64,000 nt of DNA from an uncultured Collinsella sp. (GTDB lineage Bacteria > Actinomycetota > Coriobacteriia > Coriobacteriales > Coriobacteriaceae): assembly GCA_958445065.1 (NCBI GenBank), contig CAUCQW010000012.1, forward strand, positions 17,147-81,146, in the 5' to 3' direction. The notes under the pieces were generated by a model. That model searched no databases, was not told the DNA's origin, and worked only from the letters and a program-made list of their open reading frames with translations. Shown here piece after piece: positions 25,341 to 33,281 of the stretch. The position numbers and the translations under genes were made by a program. Position 1 is the first letter of the stretch. Every line of letters starts with the position of its first letter.

Positions 25341-25378
25341 CGCCCGCGCCTCGACCGAGGTTCGAATCCATGCGGTGC
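25341..25378 (+). repeat. T-arm-like fragment of the tRNA-Arg repeat family
   Basis: The plus strand carries the CGCCTCGACCGAGGTTCGAA motif followed by TCCATGCGGTG, nearly identical to 26195-26232. It contains the TTCGAAT loop of tRNA-Arg in inverted orientation but with altered stems. It lies next to an orphan tRNA terminator (25388-25413) and the partial tRNA 3' end at 25424. Confidence 0.6.
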
Positions 25379-25423
25379 TTACGTAAAAGAAAAGCCCCCG
25401 TTGCCGGGAGCTTCAATCTCAAA

Positions 25424-25613
25424 TGGTGCGGCGTATAGGATTCCGCGCATCCGCTGCGCGGATCCGCACCGGCTTCGCCCGCCTGCCGGCGGACTCGCCC
25501 GCTCGCTAAAAACGCTCCGCGTTTTCTTGACGCTCGCGCCTCGAACGAGGTTCGAATCTCCGCAATGCCCCCGTAAAGGAAAAGCCCCCGTTTCCGGAGG
25601 CTAAAAACTCAAT
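25424..25613. mobile_element. 190-bp tRNA-associated element, Arg copy 1
   Basis: It begins with a copy of the last bases of tRNA-Arg, CCA back to the T-loop. Then follow hairpins ATCCGC-tgc-GCGGAT, CCGCC-tgcc-GGCGG and AAAACGC-tcc-GCGTTTT, an inverted T-arm-like CGAGGTTCGAATCT, and a terminator shared with the intact tRNA. The next base starts the intact tRNA-Arg 3' end, so direct repeats of tRNA end plus terminator flank it. No protein frame is credible. Calling it mobile is an inference from the repeat structure and from relatives at tRNA-Leu and tRNA-Phe. Confidence 0.6.
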
Positions 25614-25690
25614 TGGTGCGGCGTATAGGATTCGAACCTATGACGTTCTGATTCGTAGTCAGACCCTCTATCCAGCTGAGGTAACGCCGC
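25614..25690 (-). tRNA. tRNA-Arg (ACG), copy 3
   Basis: 77 bases with encoded CCA. The acceptor GCGGCGT/ACGCCGC is perfect, the anticodon loop CTACGAA gives ACG, and the T-loop is TTCGAAT. It is identical to the two other copies nearby and is followed by a terminator at about 25578-25608. Confidence 0.96.
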
Positions 25691-25847
25691 GACTTGTTGA
25701 TTATTATGCACATGGACTGAATAATCGTCAAGCGTTTTTCAAAAAAAGTTATTGAATTTGATTTTTACTCATTTTAATCACTTGATGCGATCTTCGACGC
25801 ATCGCGATATAAGAAAAGCTCCCGTTGCCGGGAGCTTTAAACTCAAT

Positions 25848-26037
25848 TGGTGCGGCGTATAGGATTCCGCGCATCCGCTGCGCGGATCCGCACCGGCTTC
25901 GCCCGCCTGCCGGCGGACTCGCCCGCTCGCTAAAAACGCTCCGCGTTTTCTTGACGCTCGCGCCTCGAACGAGGTTCGAATCTCCGCAATGCCCCCGTAA
26001 AGGAAAAGCCCCCGTTTCCGGAGGCTAAAAACTCAAT
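25848..26037. mobile_element. 190-bp tRNA-associated element, Arg copy 2
   Basis: Identical over its length to the copy at 25424-25613. With the adjoining tRNA it makes a 267-base direct repeat (25424-25690 and 25848-26114) at a spacing of 424 bases. The left flank carries a tRNA-type terminator at 25813-25838. The sequence between the two units (25691-25812) is AT-rich and shows nothing recognisable. Confidence 0.6.
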
Positions 26038-26114
26038 TGGTGCGGCGTATAGGATTCGAACCTATGACGTTCTGATTCGTAGTCAGACCCTCTATCCAGC
26101 TGAGGTAACGCCGC
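26038..26114 (-). tRNA. tRNA-Arg (ACG), copy 2
   Basis: Same 77-base sequence as copies 1 and 3, with encoded CCA and anticodon ACG. Its terminator (AGCCTCCGGAAACGGGGGCTTTT on the minus strand, split here by the reading limit) lies within the element that follows. Confidence 0.96.
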
Positions 26115-26194
26115 AACGCACGGATTATTATGCACGTGACCCCTCGATGGGTCAAGCGACAATTTGGAAAAATTTTACGGAGTGCTGATTAAGA

Positions 26195-26232
26195 CGCCCG
26201 CGCCTCGACTGAGGTTCGAATCCATGCGGTGT
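26195..26232 (+). repeat. T-arm-like fragment downstream of tRNA-Arg copy 1
   Basis: CGCCTCGACTGAGGTTCGAA followed by TCCATGCGGTG, a near-copy of 25341-25378. Here no hairpin chain or partial tRNA end follows, so it looks like a remnant or solo form of the element. A tRNA terminator (26243-26268) separates it from the tRNA. Confidence 0.55.
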
Positions 26233-26278
26233 TGCCATAAAAGAAAAGCCCCCGTTGCCGGAGGCTTTCGATTTTAAT

Positions 26279-26355
26279 TGGTGCGGCGTATAGGATTCGA
26301 ACCTATGACGTTCTGATTCGTAGTCAGACCCTCTATCCAGCTGAGGTAACGCCGC
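26279..26355 (-). tRNA. tRNA-Arg (ACG), copy 1
   Basis: 77 bases including CCA, anticodon ACG, identical to the other two copies. It is the first in transcription order of the three-copy cluster. A GC-rich terminator with a TTTTCTTTT tract follows on the minus strand. Confidence 0.96.
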
Positions 26356-26432
26356 AGCGCAAGACATATAAAACCACTTTAGCTTATTGGAGTCAAGCAC
26401 AATCTCAAACTTTTTTGTGGAACGCAGTTTTG

Positions 26433-26810
26433 TCATGCTGCTCCGCATATACCGCCGTTCCCCGTACGATTGATTGGCTTTTCGATCACGTCAAACTTGG
26501 CATCAAGTTCTCTCAGGAGCGATCTCACCCGCTGGGCGCAATCATAATCGGCAAACGAGATGCTCAGCATGCGCGCGACCTGGTTGGAAGTCCCAACTCC
26601 ATAGAAGTGCTCCAGCGCCACAAGCCCCTCGTGCGTCACAAAGGTCTCGACCACATGCGGCGACTCCTCAAAGCACCATTGGGTCAACGGACCCTCACTC
26701 GTCTGCCGAAGCACCAGGCCACCCATGCCAGACGGCTCACACGTTACAAGCAGGTACTCCCCGCCCTCGTCGCTCTCAAACAAAACCACCCGATCATCAA
26801 ACAGCTCCAT
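26433..26810 (-). CDS. Small hypothetical protein upstream of tRNA-Arg cluster
   Basis: 125 residues, soluble, no membrane segment. It reads like a compact alpha/beta domain (DDRVVLFESDEGGEYLLVTC, then HVVETFVTHEGLVALEHFYGV), ending in an RSLLRELDAKFDVIE helix. It is not recognised. ATG 26810 follows AGGGGG by five bases, a good ribosome site. It lies 170 bases downstream of serS and may be a separate unit. Confidence 0.65.
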   Translation of the reverse strand: MELFDDRVVLFESDEGGEYLLVTCEPSGMGGLVLRQTSEGPLTQWCFEESPHVVETFVTHEGLVALEHFYGVGTSNQVARMLSISFADYDCAQRVRSLLRELDAKFDVIEKPINRTGNGGICGAA

Positions 26811-26983
26811 CGCGTCCCCCTTCTCTCGCTCTTATTTAGCAAAAGCATAGCAGGTAGATGGCTGTATACAGAACAGTTGTTCGTGTATTTTCTATTAAGC
26901 TGTCCGCACGGCATGGTATGGACCTACGCACGAAATAGGGTGCCCCCGAAGGAGCGCCCTTGCATATCCCCTATGCAGGCAAG

Positions 26984-28267
26984 TTACGCGACCGGCTCGA
27001 TCTTCTCGAGGCCGCCCATGTAAGGACGCAGAACCTCGGGAATCGTGATGGTGCCGTCGGCGTTCTGGTAGTTCTCCAGAATGGCGGCCATGGTGCGGCC
27101 GGCCGGCAGGCCGGAACCATTGAGGGTGTGCAGGTAGCGCGAACCCTTGAAGTTCTCGGGGTCGCGATACTTGATGTTGGCGCGGCGAGCCTGGAAGTCA
27201 CCGCAGTTGGAGCAGGAGCTGATCTCCTTGTAGGCGTTGTAGCTCGGCAGCCAAACCTCGACGTCGTAGGTCTGACGGGCAGAGAAGCCCAAGTCGCCGG
27301 TGCACAGGCTAATCACGCGATACGGAAGGCCCAGCTGCTGCAGCAGGTACTCGGCCTCGGCGGTCATGCTCTCGAGCTCCTCGTCGGACTCCTCCGGCTT
27401 AGCGAACTTGACCATCTCGACCTTGTCGAACTCGTGCTGACGGATGATGCCGCGGGTGTCGCGACCGGCGGAACCGGCCTCCTCGCGGAAGCAGGGGGTG
27501 AAGGCGGTGTAGCGGCGCGGCAGGGTGTCGGCATCGAGGACCTCGCCGGCGTGCAGGTTGGTAAGCACGACCTCGGCGGTGGGGATCAGGAAGTTGTCGC
27601 CCGAGACGTGATAGGCGTCGTCCTCGAACTTGGGCAGCTGGCCCGTGCCAAACATGGTCTGACGCTTGACGACGATAGGCGGCCACCACTCCTTGAAGCC
27701 ACGGCTGGTGTGCGTATCGAGGAAGAAGTTGATGAGGGCACGCTCCAGGCGGGCACCGGCGCCACCGAGAACGGTGAAACGGCTGCCGGAGAGCTTGTTG
27801 CCGCGCTCGAAGTCAAGAATGTCGAGGTCGGTGCCCAGATCCCAGTGCGGCTTAAAGTCGAAGTCGAACTCGCGCGGGGTGCCCCAGCGGCGACGCTCGA
27901 TGTTCTCGTCCTCGTCCTTGCCGTACGGCGTGGCCTCGCAAGGAATGTTGGGCAGGTGAGCCATGAAGTCGTACTGCTCCTGCTCGAGGGCAGTACGACG
28001 CTCGGCCAGACCGTCAATCTTCTCGTTGACGGCGCGCACGGCCTCCTTGGCGGCCTCGGCCTCCTCCTTCTTGCCCTCCTTCATCAGGGCGCCGATCTTC
28101 TTGGACTCGGCATTGCGCGTAGCCTGGAGTTCCTCGACCTCGGTGATGACGGCACGGCGCTCGTCGTCGAGCTCAAAGAACTTCTCGCGATCCCAAGACG
28201 TCTGGCGGTTAGCCATGGCGACATCGATGGCATCGGGATTCTCGCGAACAAACTTGATATCAAGCAT
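26984..28267 (-). CDS. serS: Serine--tRNA ligase
   Basis: Class II synthetase that charges tRNA-Ser (and tRNA-Sec where present). About 427 residues. The N-terminal coiled-coil arm (residues 30-100, [19 protein letters not shown]) grips the long variable arm of tRNA-Ser. Motif 2 is [28 protein letters not shown], with [21 protein letters not shown], and motif 3 is [20 protein letters not shown]. The start is ATG 28267, [12 protein letters not shown], behind GGAGG; upstream in-frame codons lack a ribosome site. Confidence 0.97.
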   Translation of the reverse strand: MLDIKFVRENPDAIDVAMANRQTSWDREKFFELDDERRAVITEVEELQATRNAESKKIGALMKEGKKEEAEAAKEAVRAVNEKIDGLAERRTALEQEQYDFMAHLPNIPCEATPYGKDEDENIERRRWGTPREFDFDFKPHWDLGTDLDILDFERGNKLSGSRFTVLGGAGARLERALINFFLDTHTSRGFKEWWPPIVVKRQTMFGTGQLPKFEDDAYHVSGDNFLIPTAEVVLTNLHAGEVLDADTLPRRYTAFTPCFREEAGSAGRDTRGIIRQHEFDKVEMVKFAKPEESDEELESMTAEAEYLLQQLGLPYRVISLCTGDLGFSARQTYDVEVWLPSYNAYKEISSCSNCGDFQARRANIKYRDPENFKGSRYLHTLNGSGLPAGRTMAAILENYQNADGTITIPEVLRPYMGGLEKIEPVA

Positions 28268-28307
28268 TAGATCCTCCGGCGATATACATTCCATTTAGGT
28301 TGCAACC

Positions 28308-28334
28308 TTGTACATGTATGGGCAAGTATATACT
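28308..28334 (+). promoter_or_regulatory. Possible promoter of the small membrane protein gene
   Basis: TTGTAC (28308-28313) and TATACT (28329-28334) on the plus strand with a 15-base spacer, 45 bases before the ATG at 28379. The -10 is good; the spacing is short. Confidence 0.3.
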
Positions 28335-28378
28335 TATGAGCGTTTACGACCCAACTCAACTACGCAAGAAGGCACCCA

Positions 28379-28552
28379 ATGGACGCAGTTTTTTCCTTTT
28401 TGTTTGGCACCCGCACCGGTTTTGCCATCCTTTTCGCCGGCGGCATCCTGTTATTTGCGATTCTTGCCTTTGTAATGGAGAAGCGTACCCATAAGATGTA
28501 CGTCGACCGCGGACCCAAGTCCGAGGATGAGGAAGACAGCTTCTGGGACTAA
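28379..28552 (+). CDS. 57-residue single-pass membrane protein
   Basis: A short frame begins MDAVFSFLFGTRTGFAILFA and continues with a single strong membrane helix to about residue 31. A positively charged segment (MEKRTHKMYVDRG) and an acidic tail (KSEDEEDSFWD) follow. The charge pattern suggests the tail is cytoplasmic. The ATG is preceded by AAGG at six bases. It is divergent from serS and ends just before the hairpin repeat at 28559. Function unknown, but the codon pattern and helix make it a credible gene. Confidence 0.65.
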   Translation: MDAVFSFLFGTRTGFAILFAGGILLFAILAFVMEKRTHKMYVDRGPKSEDEEDSFWD

Positions 28553-28558
28553 CCTGCC

Positions 28559-28699
28559 AAAAGGGACAGGTTTATTTTGGTCGGTTTTATCTGGGCAAAC
28601 GCAAGCGCCCCGCAACCGGTAACGATCCGGTTGCGGGGCGCTTTTCGCTAAAAGGACAAAACCGCAGGAAAAAGCTGCCAAAATAAACCTGTCCCTTTT
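28559..28699. repeat. Long-range inverted repeat enclosing a bidirectional terminator
   Basis: Arms of 22 bases (28559-28580 AAAAGGGACAGGTTTATTTT..., and 28678-28699 its complement) enclose a strong hairpin at 28602-28645 (AGCGCCCCGCAACCGG with its partner, then TTTT). The inner hairpin can end both the plus-strand small gene and proC on the minus strand. A direct repeat TGGTCGGTTTTA also lies just inside the left arm and just outside the right one. Confidence 0.75.
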
Positions 28700-28709
28700 T
28701 TGGTCGGTT

Positions 28710-29480
28710 TTACTGAAGAGTTGCGTCGATTGCCTTGACCAGGGCACTGCGCATGCCGGCATCCTCGAGCGCAACGACGCCCTTGATGGTGGCGCCAGCG
28801 GGCGAGCATACGGCATCCTTCATCGCCGCAGGATGCTGACCAGTTGAAAGCTGCAGCTTTGCCGTACCCAGCACCATCTGGCTCACAATGCGATAGGCAT
28901 CGGCACGCGGGATACCGTGCTTGACCGCTGCATCGCCCAGGGCCTCGATTGCCATGGCGACAAATGCCGGAGCGCAACCACCCACCGTGCCGCCCACAAA
29001 CAGTAGGCTCGTGTCGAGCTCGACGACGGTGCCGAGCTTACCGAGCAGGTCGAGCACCACTGCGCTCTGCTCATCACTAAGCGTGGAAGCCTTCTCGCAA
29101 GCGATGACGCCCTCGCCCACCGAAACCGGTGTGTTGGGCACCGTCGAGATATGCGCGACGCCCGGCAGGACCTGCTCCCACTTGGCACTGTCCCAGGTCC
29201 AGGCAACCGACAGAACGACCTTTTTGGCAAGAGCATCCTTGAGCGGGGCGAATACCTTCTCGATCATGTACGGTTTGACCGCAGCGACCACGATATCGGA
29301 TGCGGCGACAACCTCGGCGGCATCGTGGCAGGCGACCATGCCGCGCGCCTCGCAGCGCTCAACCAGTGCGTCGTAGCGACCCGCGCAGGCGCACATGTCG
29401 CTCGCAGCTACACCGGCAGCGATCCAGCCATCGGCCATAGCGCTCGCCATATTGCCAAAACCGACAAACCCAATCTTCAT
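28710..29480 (-). CDS. proC: Pyrroline-5-carboxylate reductase
   Basis: NADPH-dependent last step of proline synthesis in the cytoplasm, 256 residues. The Rossmann start is KIGFVGFGNMASAMADGW. The dimerisation and active-site signature near the end reads HPAAMKDAVCSPAGATIKGVVALEDAGMRSAL, as in known ProC proteins. The middle has VPNTPVSVGEG and the GGTVGGCAPAF segment. It is probably transcribed alone, ending at the repeat at 28559-28699. Confidence 0.94.
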   Translation of the reverse strand: MKIGFVGFGNMASAMADGWIAAGVAASDMCACAGRYDALVERCEARGMVACHDAAEVVAASDIVVAAVKPYMIEKVFAPLKDALAKKVVLSVAWTWDSAKWEQVLPGVAHISTVPNTPVSVGEGVIACEKASTLSDEQSAVVLDLLGKLGTVVELDTSLLFVGGTVGGCAPAFVAMAIEALGDAAVKHGIPRADAYRIVSQMVLGTAKLQLSTGQHPAAMKDAVCSPAGATIKGVVALEDAGMRSALVKAIDATLQ

Positions 29481-29554
29481 ATCTCATAGTCCTCTCAGAC
29501 ACGCTCTTCAAAAACGAAAGCTATTGTCCCACGCCATTGTTTCGTATTGCCGAC

Positions 29555-30025
29555 CTATTTGTGATACGGCTCGCCACGACTGATCTTGCAGGCACGGTAA
29601 ATCTGCTCTAGCAGCACCACACGCGCCAGGTTATGCGGCAAGGTAATGCGTCCAAAGCTGAGCATCTCGTCGGCGCGGGCGCGCACGTCATCGCTCACGC
29701 CGTCCGATCCGCCGATTACAAAGGCGATGTCGCTGTTACCACGCAGCATAAGATCGTCGAGCCGCGCCGAGAGCTCCTCACTCGAACGCTCCTTGCCCTC
29801 GATAGCCAGCAGGATCACATGCGCCCGAGACGGCAATGCAGCAAGAATTGCCGCCCCCTCCTTGTCGCGCGCGGCATCCACGCCGCCCGCCTTAGCCGGG
29901 TCGATATCGGCCACCTCGCGGATATCAACCTTGGCATAGGCACCTAGGCGCTTGGTGTACTCAGCGCACGCGTCCTTCCAAAAGCGCTCCTTGAGCTTAC
30001 CGACGCAAACGACGGTGTATTTCAC
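29555..30025 (-). CDS. rlmH: 23S rRNA pseudouridine-1915 N3-methyltransferase RlmH
   Basis: 156-residue SPOUT methyltransferase acting on helix 69 of 23S rRNA. Family motifs are VGKLKERFW at the N-terminus, LAIEGKERSSEELSARL, FVIGGSDGVSDDV and, at the knot, TLPHNLARVVLLEQIYRACKISRGEPYHK. The length is normal. It lies seven bases downstream of the SPFH-domain gene and is likely co-transcribed with it. Confidence 0.96.
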   Translation of the reverse strand: MKYTVVCVGKLKERFWKDACAEYTKRLGAYAKVDIREVADIDPAKAGGVDAARDKEGAAILAALPSRAHVILLAIEGKERSSEELSARLDDLMLRGNSDIAFVIGGSDGVSDDVRARADEMLSFGRITLPHNLARVVLLEQIYRACKISRGEPYHK

Positions 30026-30031
30026 GCGCGT

Positions 30032-30970
30032 CTACTCCTTCGAATCGTTTTGAACTTTGCTGGCGGTCAGCATCTGCTCGAACATCGAGGCCGACTGCGA
30101 AAAGTCGCTCGGCAGCACGACCGTCGAGGTTTTACCCGTGCGAGCGAACTCCGTCATCATCTCGGACCACTGCGTAAACATGAACAGTTGGTTGGCCTCG
30201 TCATTGCCGACACCCGTCTCCTGGATGATCTCGAGCGAATCTTTGATACCCAGCGCGATGGCCTTGCGCTGGTTGGCGATGCCCTCACCCGCCTTTTCCA
30301 TAGCCTCAGCCTCGGCGGTCGCCTCGGTGACGCGCTTGATGCGGTCTGCCTCAGCGAGCTCCTGTGCCGCAGCGCGCTTGCGCTGGGCGGCGTTGATGTC
30401 GTTCATGGAGTTCTCGACCTCGGTCGGCAGTGCGATTTTGGTGATGAGCGTCGACACGAGGGTGAAGCCGTAGGCGGCCATCTGCTCAGAAACGGTAGCG
30501 TTGACATCCTTGGCGATGTCATCCTTCTTGGCAAAGACCTCATCGAGTGTGTAGACGGGAATCGAAGAGCGCAGGGCGTCGGTGATGAAGTCACGCATCT
30601 GGTCGACGGGCTCCTGCAGCATGTAGTAGCTCTTGTAGATACCCGAATCTGCCGGGCCGGCGCCCATGTCATAGCTCACGTGGTACTGAGCAGAGACCTC
30701 AAGGCCGATGGTCACGTTGTCCTGGGTCTTAACGTCGATGCCAAAACCGTTTTTCATGGTGCGCAGACTCACCGTGGCGGCCTTGCGGTCGATCACGGGC
30801 ACCTTCATGTGGAAGCCCGCGTTGACGATGCGGTTAAACTTGCCCAGACGCTCGATGATCACGGCATGCTGTTGTTCAACGACATAGCAGGCGTTGGGAA
30901 GCAGCAGCAACAAAATAATGATGGGAAGCAGAAGGCTCGTAAGGGCGGCAATGATACCGGACAACAGCAT
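30032..30970 (-). CDS. SPFH/stomatin-family membrane protein
   Basis: 312 residues with an N-terminal membrane helix (LSGIIAALTSLLLPIIILLLLLP) and a band-7 domain (YVVEQQHAVIIERLGKFNRIVNAGFHMKVPVIDRK). A coiled coil of alternating Ala, Glu and Arg follows (AQRKRAAAQELAEADRIKRVTEATAEAEAMEKAGEG). Such proteins scaffold membrane microdomains and often pair with NfeD; no NfeD gene is adjacent. ATG 30970 has GAGGAG seven bases upstream. It is the first gene of a probable pair with rlmH. Confidence 0.9.
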   Translation of the reverse strand: MLLSGIIAALTSLLLPIIILLLLLPNACYVVEQQHAVIIERLGKFNRIVNAGFHMKVPVIDRKAATVSLRTMKNGFGIDVKTQDNVTIGLEVSAQYHVSYDMGAGPADSGIYKSYYMLQEPVDQMRDFITDALRSSIPVYTLDEVFAKKDDIAKDVNATVSEQMAAYGFTLVSTLITKIALPTEVENSMNDINAAQRKRAAAQELAEADRIKRVTEATAEAEAMEKAGEGIANQRKAIALGIKDSLEIIQETGVGNDEANQLFMFTQWSEMMTEFARTGKTSTVVLPSDFSQSASMFEQMLTASKVQNDSKE

Positions 30971-31087
30971 GGTCTCTCCTCTGATAGGCACACGTTGGCA
31001 CTAGGATACCCGCACGAAGCAGCAACGTGACATCAACAAGAGGCCCATAACAAAAAAGCTCCCATTGCTGGGAGCTCTTTCAATCAA

Positions 31088-31276
31088 TGGTGCGGGCGAA
31101 AGGACGTCCGCGTATCCGCTTCGCGGATCCGCACCGGCTTCGGCCGCCTGCCGGCGTCCTCGCCAGCTCGCTAAAAACGCTCCGCGTTTTCTTTACGCTC
31201 GCTCCTTCACAGGTTCAAGTCCCTGTGATGGGCCCATAACAAAAAAGCCCCCATTGCTGGGAGCTCTTTCAATCAA
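31088..31276. mobile_element. 189-bp tRNA-associated element, Leu copy
   Basis: It opens with the last 18 bases of tRNA-Leu (31088-31105). Then come hairpins ATCCGC-ttc-GCGGAT, GCC-tgcc-GGC and AAAACGC-tcc-GCGTTTT. An inverted T-arm with a perfect six-base stem, CACAGG/CCTGTG (31208-31227), carries the loop TTCAAGTC of tRNA-Leu. A terminator and flank repeat those left of the element: 31041-31105 and 31230-31294 match over 65 bases with about two differences. The organisation and length match the Arg copies. Confidence 0.6.
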
Positions 31277-31363
31277 TGGTGCGGGCGAAAGGACTTGAAC
31301 CTTCATGGGGTTGCCCCCATACGGACCTGAACCGTACGCGTCTGCCAATTCCGCCACGCCCGC
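31277..31363 (-). tRNA. tRNA-Leu (CAG)
   Basis: 87 bases including CCA. The acceptor GCGGGCG/CGCCCGC is perfect, the anticodon loop TTCAGGT gives CAG, the variable arm is long (TGGGGGCAACCCCA) and the T-loop is TTCAAGT. The terminator follows within the adjacent element. Confidence 0.96.
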
Positions 31364-31406
31364 GTGCAGGAATTAGAATAACGGAGCGCCACCACGAACG
31401 CAAGAA

Positions 31407-32324
31407 CTATTTTTGAAAAAGTTTGCAGGCATTCTCCCAAGCGGCTTGCACGATTGTTTCGGCGTCCTCGCCGGTACGATCGACACGGTCGTTAACCAGC
31501 GCGTTTGCCGTAATGGAGATCATTGCGGGCTCGCATTCAAGACCGCGGATGGGCTCTGGAGCCATATACGGGCAATCCGTCTCGAACAAAATTCGATCGA
31601 GTGGGGTTGCCGCAAATGCCTCGCGCACGTCGTCGTTGCGCTTAAAGGTGGCCGCACCACCATAGGCGATATAGCAGCCCAGCTCCACAAAGCGCTCCAT
31701 CGTGGCGCGGTCCTCGCCAAAACAGTGCAGCACACAACCGGCCTGGGGCACGCCCACCTCACGAAGCACGTTGTACGCATCAACGTGCGAGGTGCGCTCC
31801 TGGTCCGTGTCCTCGTGACGCAGATGCAGCTCCACCGGCACGTTACGGCACACGGCAAGCTCGAGCTGGCGCGCCATGCAGTCAATCTGCACGCTATGGG
31901 GTGCCGGCGCGATATCGTCGTCATAGTCCATGTGGTAGTCCAGGCCGATTTCGCCAATACCGGCGCATAAGGGGTCATCGAGTGCGGCAACGACCTGTGC
32001 GTGAACGTCGTCGGTATAGTCCGGCGCGCCATACGGATGCACGCCGGCAAGATACTTGATCTGAGGGATATCCTGCATCGGCAGAATTTCGCGCACGAGC
32101 CAGTCGCTATAGTCCGTCACGCTGCGTTTGTCAGCGATGGGGTCGAACATCGTCACCAACAGGTCGACGCCCGCGGCTTTGGCGCGCACGAGCGTCTCGG
32201 GCACTTCTTTGCCCCAAAACGAAAGCAGATGCGCATGCGTGTCGGCAAGCGGCGCCAAGGGCACGGGACAAGCAACCGTCTTCTTTTTCTTGGTAAACGT
32301 CACGCGTTCGGCATTAAGCGTCAT
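31407..32324 (-). CDS. tatD: TatD-family metal-dependent deoxyribonuclease
   Basis: 305-residue TIM-barrel hydrolase. Metal-site residues are visible in ADTHAHL, GEIGLDYH, VELHLRHED, VLHCFGED and LFETDCPYMAPEP. Family members are 3'-5' exonucleases involved in DNA repair or turnover. There is an N-terminal extension of about 25 residues rich in Lys. Its ATG overlaps the end of rsmA by 11 bases, so translation is coupled; rsmA-tatD neighbourhoods are common in Gram-positive genomes. Confidence 0.93.
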   Translation of the reverse strand: MTLNAERVTFTKKKKTVACPVPLAPLADTHAHLLSFWGKEVPETLVRAKAAGVDLLVTMFDPIADKRSVTDYSDWLVREILPMQDIPQIKYLAGVHPYGAPDYTDDVHAQVVAALDDPLCAGIGEIGLDYHMDYDDDIAPAPHSVQIDCMARQLELAVCRNVPVELHLRHEDTDQERTSHVDAYNVLREVGVPQAGCVLHCFGEDRATMERFVELGCYIAYGGAATFKRNDDVREAFAATPLDRILFETDCPYMAPEPIRGLECEPAMISITANALVNDRVDRTGEDAETIVQAAWENACKLFQK

Positions 32325-33174
32325 GGATTAGCTCCTGGGCCAGGCGGACAAAGTCGGCAACATCAAGCGTTTCGGCGCGCGTGGTGGATGCGATACCGCA
32401 AGCCTCAAAGGCGGCATCGAGCACGTCCTTGGCAAAGCCGTTGGCGCTCATGGAGTTGCGAATGGTCTTGCGACGCTGAGCAAATGCAACATCAATCACG
32501 CGGGCCACAAACTCGCGGTCGAGTCCTTCGGGCACCACGCCGTCAACACGGTCGATACGCACGACGGCCGAGTCCACGTGCGGCGCCGGCATAAAGCAAC
32601 GCGGCGGCACCTCAAAGCGACCCGTAACCTGCGCATACAGGCCGAGCTTTGTCGTGTAGCCGCCATAGGTCTTGTTGCCCGGCGTTGCGGCAATACGATC
32701 GGCAACCTCCTTTTGCACCATGACGACGGCGCGCTTGAGCGCGGGCATCGTCTGGAAGAACTGCAGGATGATTGTCGCCGCCACGTTATAGGGCAAGTTC
32801 GCGACAAACACCGTGGGTTCACCACCGGCGGCCTGCTCAATCTGCTCCGGCGTCACTTTGAGCGCGTCGCCCATGATAAAGCGGAAGTTGGCATAGTCAG
32901 CGGCGTGAGCATCGAGCACCGGCTCGAGCTCGGGATCTGCCTCAATCGACGTAACGCACGCCGCCTCCTGCAGCAGGGCCAACGTCAGCGTGCCGCAACC
33001 CGGGCCGACCTCGAGCACGCGCTCATCGCCCGCAAGCTCAGCGAGCTCACAGATACGTTCGATCACATGGTTGTCGATCAGGAAGTTCTGGCCCAGGCGA
33101 TGCTTGGTCGCAAGGCCAAACTCCTCTAGCAGCTCCCTAGTTGCCGTGGGGTTTGCCAAAGGCGAAGTTGTCAT
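32314..33174 (-). CDS. rsmA: 16S rRNA dimethyladenosine transferase
   Basis: 286 residues; dimethylates A1518 and A1519 in helix 45 of 16S rRNA with SAM. Motifs are KHRLGQNFLID, VLEVGPGCGTLTLALLQ (SAM loop), SIEADPELEPVL, and the catalytic NLPYNVAATI. The C-terminal helical domain has AFAQRRKTIRNSM. It sits directly upstream of and overlapping tatD. Confidence 0.96.
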   Translation of the reverse strand: MTTSPLANPTATRELLEEFGLATKHRLGQNFLIDNHVIERICELAELAGDERVLEVGPGCGTLTLALLQEAACVTSIEADPELEPVLDAHAADYANFRFIMGDALKVTPEQIEQAAGGEPTVFVANLPYNVAATIILQFFQTMPALKRAVVMVQKEVADRIAATPGNKTYGGYTTKLGLYAQVTGRFEVPPRCFMPAPHVDSAVVRIDRVDGVVPEGLDREFVARVIDVAFAQRRKTIRNSMSANGFAKDVLDAAFEACGIASTTRAETLDVADFVRLAQELIHDA

Positions 33175-33210
33175 GGTTGCCTCCTTAACATGGTGGCTGC
33201 ATCGTAAAGC

Positions 33211-33242
33211 AAAAGGGCATGGACCGTTGCGGCCATGCCCTT
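33211..33242 (-). terminator. metG terminator
   Basis: On the minus strand AAGGGCATGG and TCCATGCCCTT arms are followed by TTGC, 40 bases after the metG stop. The core GGCATGGACC/GGCCATGCC resembles the hairpins at 2666-2690 and 10594-10635. Confidence 0.7.
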
Positions 33243-33281
33243 ACAGCTAAACAGCAAATTGCCGATATGGCGCGCAGCGGC

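Noticed and set aside
25401..26028. Two identical 67-codon frames inside the Arg elements
   Set aside because: They read through hairpins and a terminator, have no ribosome site, and the conserved feature is the RNA/DNA structure rather than the frame.
22508..26355. CRISPR array
   Set aside because: Repeats are few, unevenly spaced and explained by tRNA ends and terminators; no cas genes are present.
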